NCBI GenBank assembly: GCA_041675165.1
Contig: JBAYUI010000002.1
Span: 8,440 to 72,439, forward strand
Source of the DNA: CAIKZD01 sp041675165
Lineage (GTDB): Bacteria > Patescibacteriota > Minisyncoccia > Moranbacterales > UBA2206
Length of the DNA stretch: 64,000 nucleotides
Direction: 5' to 3'
Part shown: in pieces, positions 23,122-31,843 of the stretch
How positions within the stretch are numbered: position 1 is the first letter of the stretch
Layout: every line of letters starts with the position of its first letter
Notes under the pieces: model-generated
Database searches by the model: none
What the model saw: only the letters and a program-made list of their open reading frames with translations
What the model was told of the DNA's origin: nothing
Position numbers and translations under genes: made by a program

Positions 23122-24165
23122 ATGATATTTAAAGATATGATTTCTAACGGGGTAAAAATTCAATTGAGTCATAGTTTTGAAAAAATAATTAGTGTTGAAA
23201 ATTTACTCGAAGCTTGGAAAGAATTTGCGAGAGGCAAAAAAGACAGAAAAGATGTGCAGGCATTTTCCATGCGATTGATGGATAACATTTTTATACTGCA
23301 TGAAGAACTTTCTAATCATACCTATAAACACGGCGGGTATCAAGCGTTCAAGATCAATGATCCCAAACCCAGAGATATTCATAAAGCCAGCGTGAGAGAC
23401 CGATTGGTGCATCACGCCATTTACAGAGCTCTGTATCCGTTTTTCGACAAAACTTTTATCGCAGATTCATACTCTTGCCGGAATGATAAAGGTACACACA
23501 AAGCCATTGATAAATTCCGCAGCTATTTCCCCAAAGTCAGCCAGAATAATACCCGGACTTGCTGGATTCTGAAATGTGACATCCGTAAATTTTTTGCCAA
23601 TATTGATCATCAAATTTTACTCAACATCTTGGCTGAATACATTCCGGATAAAAATATCATTAGTCTCTTGGAAAATATCATTGAAAGTTTCCACGCTGGC
23701 TTACCCTTAGGCAATCTCACTTCGCAATTGTTCGTGAATATCTATATGAACAGGTTTGACCAGTTTGTGAAGCACAAACTAAAAGCTAAATATTATATCC
23801 GTTATGCGGATGACTTTGTTTTCTTGTCTGAAAGTAAAAAGTATTTGGAAGAAATTATTTTAGTCACCAGAGAATTTTTAAAAGAAAAATTGAAACTGGA
23901 AATGCATCCAGATAAGGTTTCCATTCAAACGCTATCATCCGGCGTAGATTTTCTGGGGATGGTTAACTTTTTTGATTATCGAATACTCAGAACAAATACA
24001 AAGAGAAGAATACTGAAAAAACTAGCCCTGAAACAGAAAATGTGTCAGGAGGGATTGGTTTCCAAGGAATCACTTGAGCAAAGCGTGCAATCATATTTAG
24101 GAGTGTTGAGGCATTGTGAAGGGTATTGGGTGGCGAGAGAGATAGAAAGGATGATATGCGGTTGA
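23122..24165 (+). CDS. DGR-type reverse transcriptase
   Basis: The protein (347 aa) has RT motifs in order: KPRDIHKASVRDRLVHHAIYRAL, ILKCDIRKFFANIDHQIL (catalytic Asp), LPLGNLTSQLFVNIYM, and YIRYADDFVFL with the YADD catalytic pair. Thumb-like helices follow. The LGNLTSQ motif, in place of QG in group II intron and other RTs, marks DGR enzymes. There is no maturase or endonuclease domain. Together with Avd it would copy the TR at 22486-22650 with adenine mutagenesis and transfer it to a variable repeat. TTTCTAACGGGGT at its start recurs inverted near the avd start. Confidence 0.9.
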   Translation: MIFKDMISNGVKIQLSHSFEKIISVENLLEAWKEFARGKKDRKDVQAFSMRLMDNIFILHEELSNHTYKHGGYQAFKINDPKPRDIHKASVRDRLVHHAIYRALYPFFDKTFIADSYSCRNDKGTHKAIDKFRSYFPKVSQNNTRTCWILKCDIRKFFANIDHQILLNILAEYIPDKNIISLLENIIESFHAGLPLGNLTSQLFVNIYMNRFDQFVKHKLKAKYYIRYADDFVFLSESKKYLEEIILVTREFLKEKLKLEMHPDKVSIQTLSSGVDFLGMVNFFDYRILRTNTKRRILKKLALKQKMCQEGLVSKESLEQSVQSYLGVLRHCEGYWVAREIERMICG

Positions 24166-24185
24166 TATCAATATTGGGAAGACAG

Positions 24186-24239
24186 CGGAGTCCTCTTTTT
24201 TCACTCGCTTTCGCTCGTTCAAAAAGAGAGACTCCGCCG
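24186..24239. repeat. Large hairpin repeat between the RT gene and relA
   Basis: GCGGAGTCCTCTTTTTTCA and, inverted, TTCAAAAAGAGAGACTCCGC flank CGCTTTCGCTCG. The stem is near perfect and has T-runs on both strands, so it can terminate the two convergent genes. GCGGAGTC-type words recur at 21064. Confidence 0.75.
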
Positions 24240-24295
24240 AGGAGAATGATATTGAAAATTCATTGATTATTGAAAATTGATCATTGAATATTCTC

Positions 24296-25774
24296 TCAGA
24301 TCATCCCTTCTCTTTTCATGAACTTCCGGATGTGGGCTTTGGCGTTGGAAGTCTTGACGAAGCGCAGCCAGTCGCGGCTGGGGTTTTTGTGATCTTTGGA
24401 AGTGAGGATCTCAATGATTTCTCCGTTTTGAACTTTGTAATCCAAAGTGACGATGTGGCCGTTGACCTTGGCACCGACCGCGCGGTCACCGATTTCGCTG
24501 TGGACGCGGTAGGCAAAATCGATCGGAGTGGCTTCTTCGGGCAGATCGATGATGTCGCCCATCGGAGTGAAGGCAAAGATATGATTTTTGAAAAAATCGA
24601 TCTTCAGGCTCTCCATAAATTCGTGGTCGTCTTTGCCCAATTCATTCTGCCATTCCCGAAGCTGTTTCACCCAGATCAATTCCTGATCGGGCACTTTGGT
24701 CTTCCTGCCGAAAAGGAGATCTTTGAGACTGCGCTTATTTTCCGAATAGATCCAGTGCGCGGCAATTCCGAATTCCGCTTCGTCATCCATTTTTTTGGTG
24801 CGGATCTGGACTTCGAGGAATTTTCCTTCCGGTCCGAAAATCGTGGTGTGGATAGATTGATAACCATTGGGCTTGGGGAGCGAGATATAATCTTTGATGC
24901 GGCCGACCAGCGGGCGGTATTTTTTGTGAACGATGCCGAGGGTTTCATAACAGTTGACGATTTCCGGCACGATTATCCTCACTCCGACCAGATCATAAAT
25001 CTTGGCGATATCCATATCGTGCCGTTTCAATTTTTGGAAAAGGCGATAGATGTGTTTGGATCGTCCGAAAATGTCCACGAACCGGATGCCCTCTCGGCCC
25101 AGTTCTTTTTTCAGTTCAGCCACGACTTTTTTGATGTATTTCTTCCTTTTTTCCTGTTGCGCCGCCGACAGATTGGCCACGTAAGTATAATTTTCCGGAT
25201 CAAGATAGCGGAAAGCCAAATCTTCCAAGCGCGCCTTAATATCTCCGATGCCGAGGCGGTTCGCGATGGGCGCATAAATTTCCAAAGTTTCACGGGCGAT
25301 GCGTTCTTGCTTTTCCGGCGGCAGGCTTTCTAAAGTTTCCATATTATGCAAACGGTCGGCCAATTTGATGAGCACTACTCGGATATCGGCGGCCATCGCC
25401 AAAAACATCTTCCTAAGATTCTCCAGATAGTTTTCCTCTTTAGTGCCGCGCAGCTTTATCTTTCCCAACTTGGTAACGCCGTCCACCAATGTGGCGATCT
25501 CTTTGCCGAATTTTTTTTCGATCTCTTCCAAAGTGACGGCTGTGTCTTCGGGCACATCATGCAGCAGTCCGGCCGTAATCGTTCTGGCACCGAGCCCGAT
25601 CCTCGCCAAATTCAAGGCCGTATGCAACGGATGTTGGATATAGTCTTCGCCAGATTTCCTTTTCTGGGCGGTGTGCGCGCCCAAAGCCAATTCATAAGCG
25701 CTTCTGATCATTGCTTCATTCTTGGCGCTCATCTTCAGTTTTATATTTTTGATTACTTCTTCAATAGTGACCAT
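24296..25774 (-). CDS. (p)ppGpp synthetase/hydrolase, short RelA/SpoT
   Basis: The order is HD hydrolase domain (AYELALGAHTAQKRKSG, LLHDVPEDT), synthetase domain (KSKHIYRLFQKLKRHDMDIAKIYDL, KPNGYQSIHT) and TGS (IFAFTPMGDIIDLPEEATPIDFAYRVHSEIG). It ends after about 40 more residues (PSRDWLRFVKTSNAKAHIRKF). Long RSH proteins have 700 or more residues and end in Zn-finger and ACT domains; here those are absent (492 aa), so regulation by the ribosome or by amino acids may differ. Both catalytic sites look intact. It is the last gene of the reverse-strand group dprA-topA-relA. Confidence 0.9.
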   Translation of the reverse strand: MVTIEEVIKNIKLKMSAKNEAMIRSAYELALGAHTAQKRKSGEDYIQHPLHTALNLARIGLGARTITAGLLHDVPEDTAVTLEEIEKKFGKEIATLVDGVTKLGKIKLRGTKEENYLENLRKMFLAMAADIRVVLIKLADRLHNMETLESLPPEKQERIARETLEIYAPIANRLGIGDIKARLEDLAFRYLDPENYTYVANLSAAQQEKRKKYIKKVVAELKKELGREGIRFVDIFGRSKHIYRLFQKLKRHDMDIAKIYDLVGVRIIVPEIVNCYETLGIVHKKYRPLVGRIKDYISLPKPNGYQSIHTTIFGPEGKFLEVQIRTKKMDDEAEFGIAAHWIYSENKRSLKDLLFGRKTKVPDQELIWVKQLREWQNELGKDDHEFMESLKIDFFKNHIFAFTPMGDIIDLPEEATPIDFAYRVHSEIGDRAVGAKVNGHIVTLDYKVQNGEIIEILTSKDHKNPSRDWLRFVKTSNAKAHIRKFMKREGMI

Positions 25775-25820
25775 TAGTGGGAAATTTAGAAGAGACGGAA
25801 TTACTATTAGCTAGTACACA

Positions 25821-28067
25821 TCAAGCTGGATTTTCTTTTTCAAATTTGCATTCCTTGGAGGAGCAGCGGACCTTGTTTTTGGCGGCAAAAACAAGGAGGC
25901 TCTGGCACAAAGGGCATTTTTCACCAGTGGGCTTGTTCCAGAGGGCGAAATCGCATTTCGGATAAGAATTGCATCCGAAAAAAATCCGTCCCCGCTTGGA
26001 TTTTCGCTCAACGATGTCTCCCGCGTCGCAGCGGGGACACTTGATGCCGGTCTTATTCTCGATCTTCTTAATACCTTTGCATTCCGGATAATTCGAGCAA
26101 CCGAGGAAGGCGCCGAAACGTCCCCTCTTGACCACCATCGGTGCTCCGCAAATCTCGCAAATTTCATGGCTGTTTTCCGCGTCGATCTTTTTCTCCGTTT
26201 CTGTCTTTTCGGTATATTTGCATTCGGGATAGTTCGTGCAGGCGATGAATTTTCCGAAGCGGCCGAATTTCATGATCAGATCACCGCCGCAGTCGGGACA
26301 ATTCCGGCCAAGTTTTTCTTGGAAATCTTCCTTACTGACTTTTTTGGTCTTAGCAAGCAGATTTTTATGGAAGGGTTCGTAAAAATTGCGGATGATCGGC
26401 ACCCATTCGCTTCGGCCGTCGGCAATCTTGTCGAATTCTTCTTCGATGTTGGCGGTGAATTTTATGTCTACGATATCCGTGAAGTGAGCAACGAGCAGGT
26501 CGCTGACCAGCGTGCCGATTTCCAGCGGGAAAAGCCGGCGTTCTTCGTTCTTTTCCACATATTTCCGTTCAATGATGGTCGTAATCGTGGGCGCGTATGT
26601 CGATGGCCTGCCGATGCCGTTCTCTTCCATCACTTTGATCAAGGTCGCTTCGCTGTAGCGGGGCGGTTGAGTGGTTGATTTCGCCGTGGCCGTGGCACTG
26701 ATCAGGTCGAGCGGGTCATTTTTTTCCAAAGCCGGCAGAATATTTTCTGTGATTGCCTGGTCGCTGTAGACTTTCAGATAACCTTCGAAAAGCAAGGTCG
26801 ATCCATTGGCCCGTAGGAGATAGATATTTTTCTCCGCTTTAGCTTCGATGTCCATTTTGACGGAATCGAATTTGGCCGGTTGCATCTGGCTGGCGATCAT
26901 CCGGTTCCAGATGAGGCGGTATATCTTGTATTGGCTCGGTTCGAGCGAGCTTTCGAGCTCGGCGGGCGTTTTTTCCGGATAAGCCGGCCGGATAGCTTCG
27001 TGCGCTTCTTGGGCGTTCTTCGATTTTGTCTTATAGAAACGCGGAGTTGGCAAAGCATATTCTTTTCCGAAAAGTTTGGTGATGGTCTTTTGTGCCGAGA
27101 GCATCGATTCCATCGAAAGATTGGTGGAGTCGGTCCTCATATAGGTGATGAGGCCTTGCTCATAAAGTTTCTGCGCGGCCATCATCGTCTGCTTGGAAGA
27201 AAAACCCAAACTGTTGATGGCGCCTTGTTGCAAGGTCGAAGTGGTGAATGGGGCCGGCGGCGTGCGGAGCGTTTCTTTTTTGACGATATCTACGATCTGA
27301 CAAACGGATGATTGCAGTTCGGCCACGATCGTATCAGCCATTTTTTGGGTGGTGATGTTGGTTTTTTTCGTTTTGTAATCCCCAGCAAAAAGTTTGAGCG
27401 TGATGGACTCGTCGATTTTTTCGCCATTTTTTTGCAATAAACTGGCATTAAAAGAAGCCCTACTCCCTCCGTTCTTGGCCTGAAATTTTCCATCGATCAC
27501 CCAAAATTTTTCCGCTTTGAACTTTTCAATCTCTTTTTCACGTTCAACAATCAGCCGCAAGGCGACTGATTGGACGCGGCCGGCTGAGAGCCCCCGCCTG
27601 ATTTTTTTCCACAGGAAAGGCGAGAGTTCGAAACCGACCAATCTATCCAAGATTCTGCGGGCTTGTTGCGCGTCAACCAGATTCAGATCGATGGCGCGCG
27701 GATTGTCCAGGGCTTTTTCGATGGCACTCTTGGTGATCTCGTGGAATACGATCCGCTTGGTCGTTTTCGGATCGAGATTGAGCGCGCTCGAAAGATGCCA
27801 AGCGATGGCCTCTCCTTCGCGGTCTTCGTCGGAGGCGAGGATGATTTCGTCGGCTTTTTCGGCCAATGTTTTCAAGTTATCCACGCGTTCGATGGCTTTG
27901 GTCGGGATGACATAATCCGGCTGGAAATCATTTTCGATATCGATACCCATCTTTTTTTCCGGCAAATCGCGGATATGGCCGTAGGAAGATTTGACGGTAT
28001 ATTTCTTGCCGAGGAATTTGGCAATAGTCTTGGCTTTAGTGGGAGACTCTACTATAACGAGCTTCAT
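25821..28067 (-). CDS. topA: DNA topoisomerase I with four zinc ribbons
   Basis: This type IA topoisomerase relaxes negative supercoils. The Toprim domain has Glu7 (VIVESPTKAKTIAKFLG) and SDEDREGEA (Asp80, Asp82). The active tyrosine is Tyr309 in GLITYMRTDSTN. The C-terminus holds four zinc ribbons: CPDC...CTNYPEC, CEIC...CSNYPEC, CPRC...CNSYPKC and CPLC...CSSKEC. The last is the shortest. The length of 748 aa is usual. The gene begins MKLVIVESPTKAK at 28067. dprA lies upstream with an AT-rich repeat between. Confidence 0.95.
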   Translation of the reverse strand: MKLVIVESPTKAKTIAKFLGKKYTVKSSYGHIRDLPEKKMGIDIENDFQPDYVIPTKAIERVDNLKTLAEKADEIILASDEDREGEAIAWHLSSALNLDPKTTKRIVFHEITKSAIEKALDNPRAIDLNLVDAQQARRILDRLVGFELSPFLWKKIRRGLSAGRVQSVALRLIVEREKEIEKFKAEKFWVIDGKFQAKNGGSRASFNASLLQKNGEKIDESITLKLFAGDYKTKKTNITTQKMADTIVAELQSSVCQIVDIVKKETLRTPPAPFTTSTLQQGAINSLGFSSKQTMMAAQKLYEQGLITYMRTDSTNLSMESMLSAQKTITKLFGKEYALPTPRFYKTKSKNAQEAHEAIRPAYPEKTPAELESSLEPSQYKIYRLIWNRMIASQMQPAKFDSVKMDIEAKAEKNIYLLRANGSTLLFEGYLKVYSDQAITENILPALEKNDPLDLISATATAKSTTQPPRYSEATLIKVMEENGIGRPSTYAPTITTIIERKYVEKNEERRLFPLEIGTLVSDLLVAHFTDIVDIKFTANIEEEFDKIADGRSEWVPIIRNFYEPFHKNLLAKTKKVSKEDFQEKLGRNCPDCGGDLIMKFGRFGKFIACTNYPECKYTEKTETEKKIDAENSHEICEICGAPMVVKRGRFGAFLGCSNYPECKGIKKIENKTGIKCPRCDAGDIVERKSKRGRIFFGCNSYPKCDFALWNKPTGEKCPLCQSLLVFAAKNKVRCSSKECKFEKENPA

Positions 28068-28132
28068 AAGGTTGTGTGGAAGTTAAGAGAGAATGAATTA
28101 ATATTATTTTTTATCAATCAAATTTAGATAAT

Positions 28133-28245
28133 AAATCCAAAATCCAAATATCAAATGTCAAATAAAATCCCAAGCTCTAAATTCAAAATTTTGACATTTG
28201 AACTTTGAAATTTATTGGAAATTTGGATTTTGACATTTGGATTTT
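28133..28245. repeat. AT-rich short-word inverted repeat between topA and dprA
   Basis: AAATCCAAAATCCAAATATC and TCAAATGTCAAA words on the left are mirrored by TTTGACATTTGGATTTT on the right. The block touches the dprA stop codon. It belongs with the patches inside leuS and mnmA and the block at 35205-35305. Confidence 0.75.
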
Positions 28246-29362
28246 ACAATAGTATATAGTTCTGTCCGCCGATATTTTTCACCCAGCCTTTCAGTTCCAT
28301 CATGGAGAGCGTAGCGGCGACAGAGGCAGTTTGAAGTTTAGCGAGTTTCGAAATATTGTCAATGTGGAGCGGTTCGGAAGAAAGGATCCTGAGAAGAATT
28401 TCTTCCTCTTTACCGGTCGGCACTTTCGGTGCGGAAATCTTTTGACGACCATTCTTTTCTAGGCCTAATTCTTCAAGGATATCCTTGACTCCCGTGACGA
28501 CTTTGGCGCCGCTGCGGATGAGACTATTGGTGCCGATAGAACTCTCTGAAAAGATGGAACCCGGCACGGCAAAAACTTCCCGATTGGATTCCAAAGCCAT
28601 TTGCGCCGTGATGAGGGCACCACTTTTTTCACCGGCTTCAATCACGACCGTTCCGAGGGTAAGGCCGGCCACGATGCGGTTACGTGCCGGAAAAGTCAGT
28701 GGGCCGGCGGCAGTTTCAGTCGGATATTCGCCAAAGAGCGCTCCTGATCCCATAATTTCATGCGCGAGATTAATATTGTGTCGGGGATAGATATTTTTTT
28801 CATCTAGACTATTGCCCAGAACAGCTATTGTTTTTCCGTTTCCATCCAGCGCTCCGCGGTGCGCCCAGCTATCAATGCCCAAAGCCATTCCGCTGATTAC
28901 CGTCACGCCTGCCGCGGCCAAGTCTTTGGACAGATTTTGCGCGGCCATCGCGCCATAGGGCGTGTTTTTTCTGGCACCAACAATGGCGATCGCCGGAGAG
29001 CCGACCAATTCCAGAAAAGCAACTTCGTCAAAAGGTAGGGAAGTTTTTATATATAATATATATGGAGGATGGAGCGCTTCTTTGAGAAGGGCCGGATAGA
29101 GCGGATCGCTCCACTCGATGAGCCGGATGTTTTCTTTCTCCATAATCTCCATTTCCTGATCCGGATCGGTGTTTTTCCTTTCGTCAAATATCCGTCCCGC
29201 CAGATTCTCTCCGATGCCGCTCCTTATGAGCAGTTCCAAATCGGCGCCCCAAGCGGTTTCAGCGCTGCCGAAGAAGCTGACGAGCTTCCTTAATCTTTGC
29301 GCGCCCACCCCAGAAATTTTATTGAGGGCGTTCAGATATTTGAGGTCTTTGGAGTTTGCCAT
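28244..29362 (-). CDS. dprA: DNA processing protein DprA
   Basis: DprA protects incoming single-stranded DNA and loads RecA in natural transformation. An N-terminal helix-hairpin-helix part (ALNKISGVGAQRLRKLVSFFGS) precedes the Rossmann domain (AIVGARKNTPYGAMAA, VTVISGMALGIDSWAHRGAL, FPARNRIVAGLTLGTVVIEAGEKSGALITA, VFAVPGS). A C-terminal winged helix (EEILLRILSSEPLHIDNISKLAKLQ) follows. Its length of 372 aa is normal. Together with topA downstream this is the common dprA-topA order. It supports, but does not prove, DNA uptake. Confidence 0.93.
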   Translation of the reverse strand: MANSKDLKYLNALNKISGVGAQRLRKLVSFFGSAETAWGADLELLIRSGIGENLAGRIFDERKNTDPDQEMEIMEKENIRLIEWSDPLYPALLKEALHPPYILYIKTSLPFDEVAFLELVGSPAIAIVGARKNTPYGAMAAQNLSKDLAAAGVTVISGMALGIDSWAHRGALDGNGKTIAVLGNSLDEKNIYPRHNINLAHEIMGSGALFGEYPTETAAGPLTFPARNRIVAGLTLGTVVIEAGEKSGALITAQMALESNREVFAVPGSIFSESSIGTNSLIRSGAKVVTGVKDILEELGLEKNGRQKISAPKVPTGKEEEILLRILSSEPLHIDNISKLAKLQTASVAATLSMMELKGWVKNIGGQNYILL

Positions 29363-29394
29363 ATTTTTTTAAATGTAGCATAATATGTGACCTC

Positions 29395-29422
29395 TTGACA
29401 AATTTTTGATATATGCTAGAAT
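29395..29422 (+). promoter_or_regulatory. Promoter of the sigma4-HARE gene
   Basis: TTGACA, a 16-base spacer and TAGAAT lie 34 bases before the ATG, in the divergent gap with dprA. Confidence 0.75.
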
Positions 29423-29456
29423 AGTGTGAAATTTAAAAGTTATTAAATAAACATAT

Positions 29457-30533
29457 ATGAGCAACGAGCACAAGAGCAAAAATAACAAGGAAACGGGCAG
29501 AGCTAAGGCTTCTACGGAAGGTTTCAGCTTTTTGCTTTTGGCTGAAAAATTATTGGCCGATCTGACGCCGCGTTCCAGAGAAATAATCCGCCGCCGCTTC
29601 GGGCTAGTGGGCGATCAGAGTGAAACCTTGGAAAAAATCGGTCAACGATATGAGATAACCAGAGAAAGAGTGCGGCAGATCATTACCGAGGCGGTGAAAA
29701 ATATCTCGCAACGATCCGGTCATGAAGATTTTTTGAGTGCTGAAGAGAAAATTGTTTTTACAATAATCCAAAACGGAGGTATAATTAGGGAAGTTGATGC
29801 TATTGAAAAAATAGAACTCAGTTCTGATCAAGAAGCCAACGCGGTCAAGTTTTTTGTCAGTTGTTCCAAGAATATTTTTGAAGTTGAAGAGAAAGGACTC
29901 TTGGAAAAAGCGTGGGTCGTTTCTTTGGACATCATTGAGGGGATCAAACGATTGATTGTCGAAGCGGAGAAAAACGCCCTGAAGGACAAGGAACTGTTGG
30001 CCGATGAAGAGATGCTCGGCAAATTGGCCGCTTTGATACCGGACATTCCAAAAGAGCAGATAATGAATTTTTTGTCAGTGTCCGAGCGCGTAAAGAAGAA
30101 TAAGTTCGGCAAATGGGGCATCATCGATTGGATGGAAGTTTCTCCCAAAGGTACGCGGGAAAAGGTCTACCTGATCCTTAAAGAGCACAAAAAGCCGTTA
30201 CACTTCACCGAGATTGCCGGTTTGATCGATAAATATGAATTGAGCAAGCGCGGAGCCCATCCTCAAACGGTGCATAATGAATTGATCAAGGACGAACGTT
30301 TCGTTTTGGTCGGCCGAGGGATCTATGCCCTCTCGGAATGGGGATATTTTTCTGGCACGATCAGGGATATCATTGAAGTGATCCTGAAAGCTTCTGGTCG
30401 CGCGATGAAGAAAGAAGAAGTCATCGCTGAAGTGTTGAAAATGAGAAAAGTGAAGAAGACGACCATCATGATTAACCTGAACAATCGCAAATTTTTCAAA
30501 AAAGAAGGAGAATTTTATAAGCTGAAAAAATAA
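29457..30533 (+). CDS. Sigma-70 region 4 protein with HARE-HTH domain
   Basis: Near the N-terminus (about residues 25-90), LTPRSREIIRRRFGLVGDQ, then TLEKIGQRYEITRERVRQI matches sigma region 4, which reads the -35 element. No region 2 is visible, so it is not a full sigma factor. A helical middle part precedes a HARE-HTH domain (YLILKEHKKPLHFTEIAGLID, then LIKDERFVLVGRGIYALSEWG), known from RNA polymerase delta, restriction enzymes and chromatin proteins. A second winged-helix-like stretch follows at the end (IIEVILKASGRAMKKEEVI). It may be a transcription regulator that touches RNA polymerase or promoters. It is transcribed towards the secretion-like locus. Confidence 0.85.
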   Translation: MSNEHKSKNNKETGRAKASTEGFSFLLLAEKLLADLTPRSREIIRRRFGLVGDQSETLEKIGQRYEITRERVRQIITEAVKNISQRSGHEDFLSAEEKIVFTIIQNGGIIREVDAIEKIELSSDQEANAVKFFVSCSKNIFEVEEKGLLEKAWVVSLDIIEGIKRLIVEAEKNALKDKELLADEEMLGKLAALIPDIPKEQIMNFLSVSERVKKNKFGKWGIIDWMEVSPKGTREKVYLILKEHKKPLHFTEIAGLIDKYELSKRGAHPQTVHNELIKDERFVLVGRGIYALSEWGYFSGTIRDIIEVILKASGRAMKKEEVIAEVLKMRKVKKTTIMINLNNRKFFKKEGEFYKLKK

Positions 30534-30565
30534 AAATTTAAGAAAACGCAAAAACTATAAATGTT

Positions 30566-31834
30566 ATGAACAACGTTTCAGACATTGGTTCTGCTTTGGG
30601 AGTCGTAGGACAAACTTTCGGAATATTCTGGTGGGCTCTTCTGCCGCCGCTTTTTTATACGGTTTTCAAATTTCTTTGGATCGACTTCGTGGCTTTTTAC
30701 GCGCCCAATTCTTGGCATGCCGGCCAGCAGTGGACATATTTGGAAATTTTTCCGCCGCGCGAAATCGAACGTGGACCCAAAACTATGGAAAGTATCTTTA
30801 CGGCTATGACAGGGGTTCTCACGACTTTTAATACTTTCAATGAATATTTAGAAGGGGCTTTTTGGCATGACCGTTTTAGCGTGGAGCTGGTCGGAAAAGA
30901 GGGTCAGATGCATTTCTATATCCGGACTCAGAAAAAATATCGTACCTTGATCGAATCGCATATCTACGCGCAATATCCGGATGCCAAAGTTTTGGAAGTG
31001 GCGGATTATACGGAAAATTTTCCCAAGATCGTGCCGAATAAGTTTTGGGATCTGTGGGGGACGGACTTTGAATTTGTCGCGAAAAATGCCATCCCGATCA
31101 AGACTTATGAAAAATTCGAAGAAAGCGTGACGGGCGAGATGATTGATCCGATTTCAGCTTTGGCGGAAGTGATGGGGTCATTGGGTCCCAATCAACACAT
31201 TTGGCTGCAATATGTCTTGCAACCCTTGCCGGAACCGGAAAGGAACAGTGATGAACATAAGAATGTGATTAAAAAGTTGAAAGGCGAGCCGGTAGTGGAA
31301 CCGATGAGTTTTTTCGGCCATCTGATGGATGTCATTGCCAACATTCCCGCTGCGTTTTCCGGCCCAGTAGCATTCGGGGCGGCGGATAAAAAAGATTTGG
31401 CACCTTTGGAATTCCGCCTTTCTCCTGTTGAGAAAGACCTCTTGAAAGCGACGGAGGAGAACTTGGGCAAGAATCTTTTCAAGACAAAGATGCGGATGTT
31501 GTATATCGGACGCAAAGAAAATTATGATAAATCTAATATCTCCTCTTTCATTGGAGCAATCAAACAATTCAATGATATCAATTTCAATCAAGTGAAGCCG
31601 GAAGATATCAGTAAGACGTATGGTACTTTCTTTTGGGCGAAGCAACGTTTGGAATTCAGGAAAAGAAAGATTTATAACCGTTACAAAAAAAGGAATATGG
31701 ACGGGAACAATATGATTTTTTCCGTCAAAGAATTGGCTACTGTTTTTCATTTTCCGGATATGGGCGTGAAAGCGCCGTCCATCACGCGTACGGAATCGAA
31801 ATTGGGCAGTGCTCCATCTAATTTGCCTATATAA
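30566..31834 (+). CDS. CPR membrane protein upstream of the T4SS-like ATPase
   Basis: The protein (422 aa) has one N-terminal membrane segment (FGIFWWALLPPLFYTVFKFLWI) and a large soluble part (WTYLEIFPPREIERGPKTME, YAQYPDAKVLEVADYT). I know no functional assignment. Proteins of this shape precede TraG/VirD4-like ATPases in many CPR genomes, as here (9-base gap). The EIFPPREI region and ATPase neighbour suggest a component of a DNA or protein transfer apparatus, perhaps the membrane anchor of the ATPase. This is inference from context. Confidence 0.75.
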   Translation: MNNVSDIGSALGVVGQTFGIFWWALLPPLFYTVFKFLWIDFVAFYAPNSWHAGQQWTYLEIFPPREIERGPKTMESIFTAMTGVLTTFNTFNEYLEGAFWHDRFSVELVGKEGQMHFYIRTQKKYRTLIESHIYAQYPDAKVLEVADYTENFPKIVPNKFWDLWGTDFEFVAKNAIPIKTYEKFEESVTGEMIDPISALAEVMGSLGPNQHIWLQYVLQPLPEPERNSDEHKNVIKKLKGEPVVEPMSFFGHLMDVIANIPAAFSGPVAFGAADKKDLAPLEFRLSPVEKDLLKATEENLGKNLFKTKMRMLYIGRKENYDKSNISSFIGAIKQFNDINFNQVKPEDISKTYGTFFWAKQRLEFRKRKIYNRYKKRNMDGNNMIFSVKELATVFHFPDMGVKAPSITRTESKLGSAPSNLPI

Positions 31835-31843
31835 AATAAAAAA

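Noticed and set aside
24284..25333. Forward open frame of 349 codons over relA/spoT
   Set aside because: It is the antisense shadow of a clear RelA/SpoT protein and has no family features.
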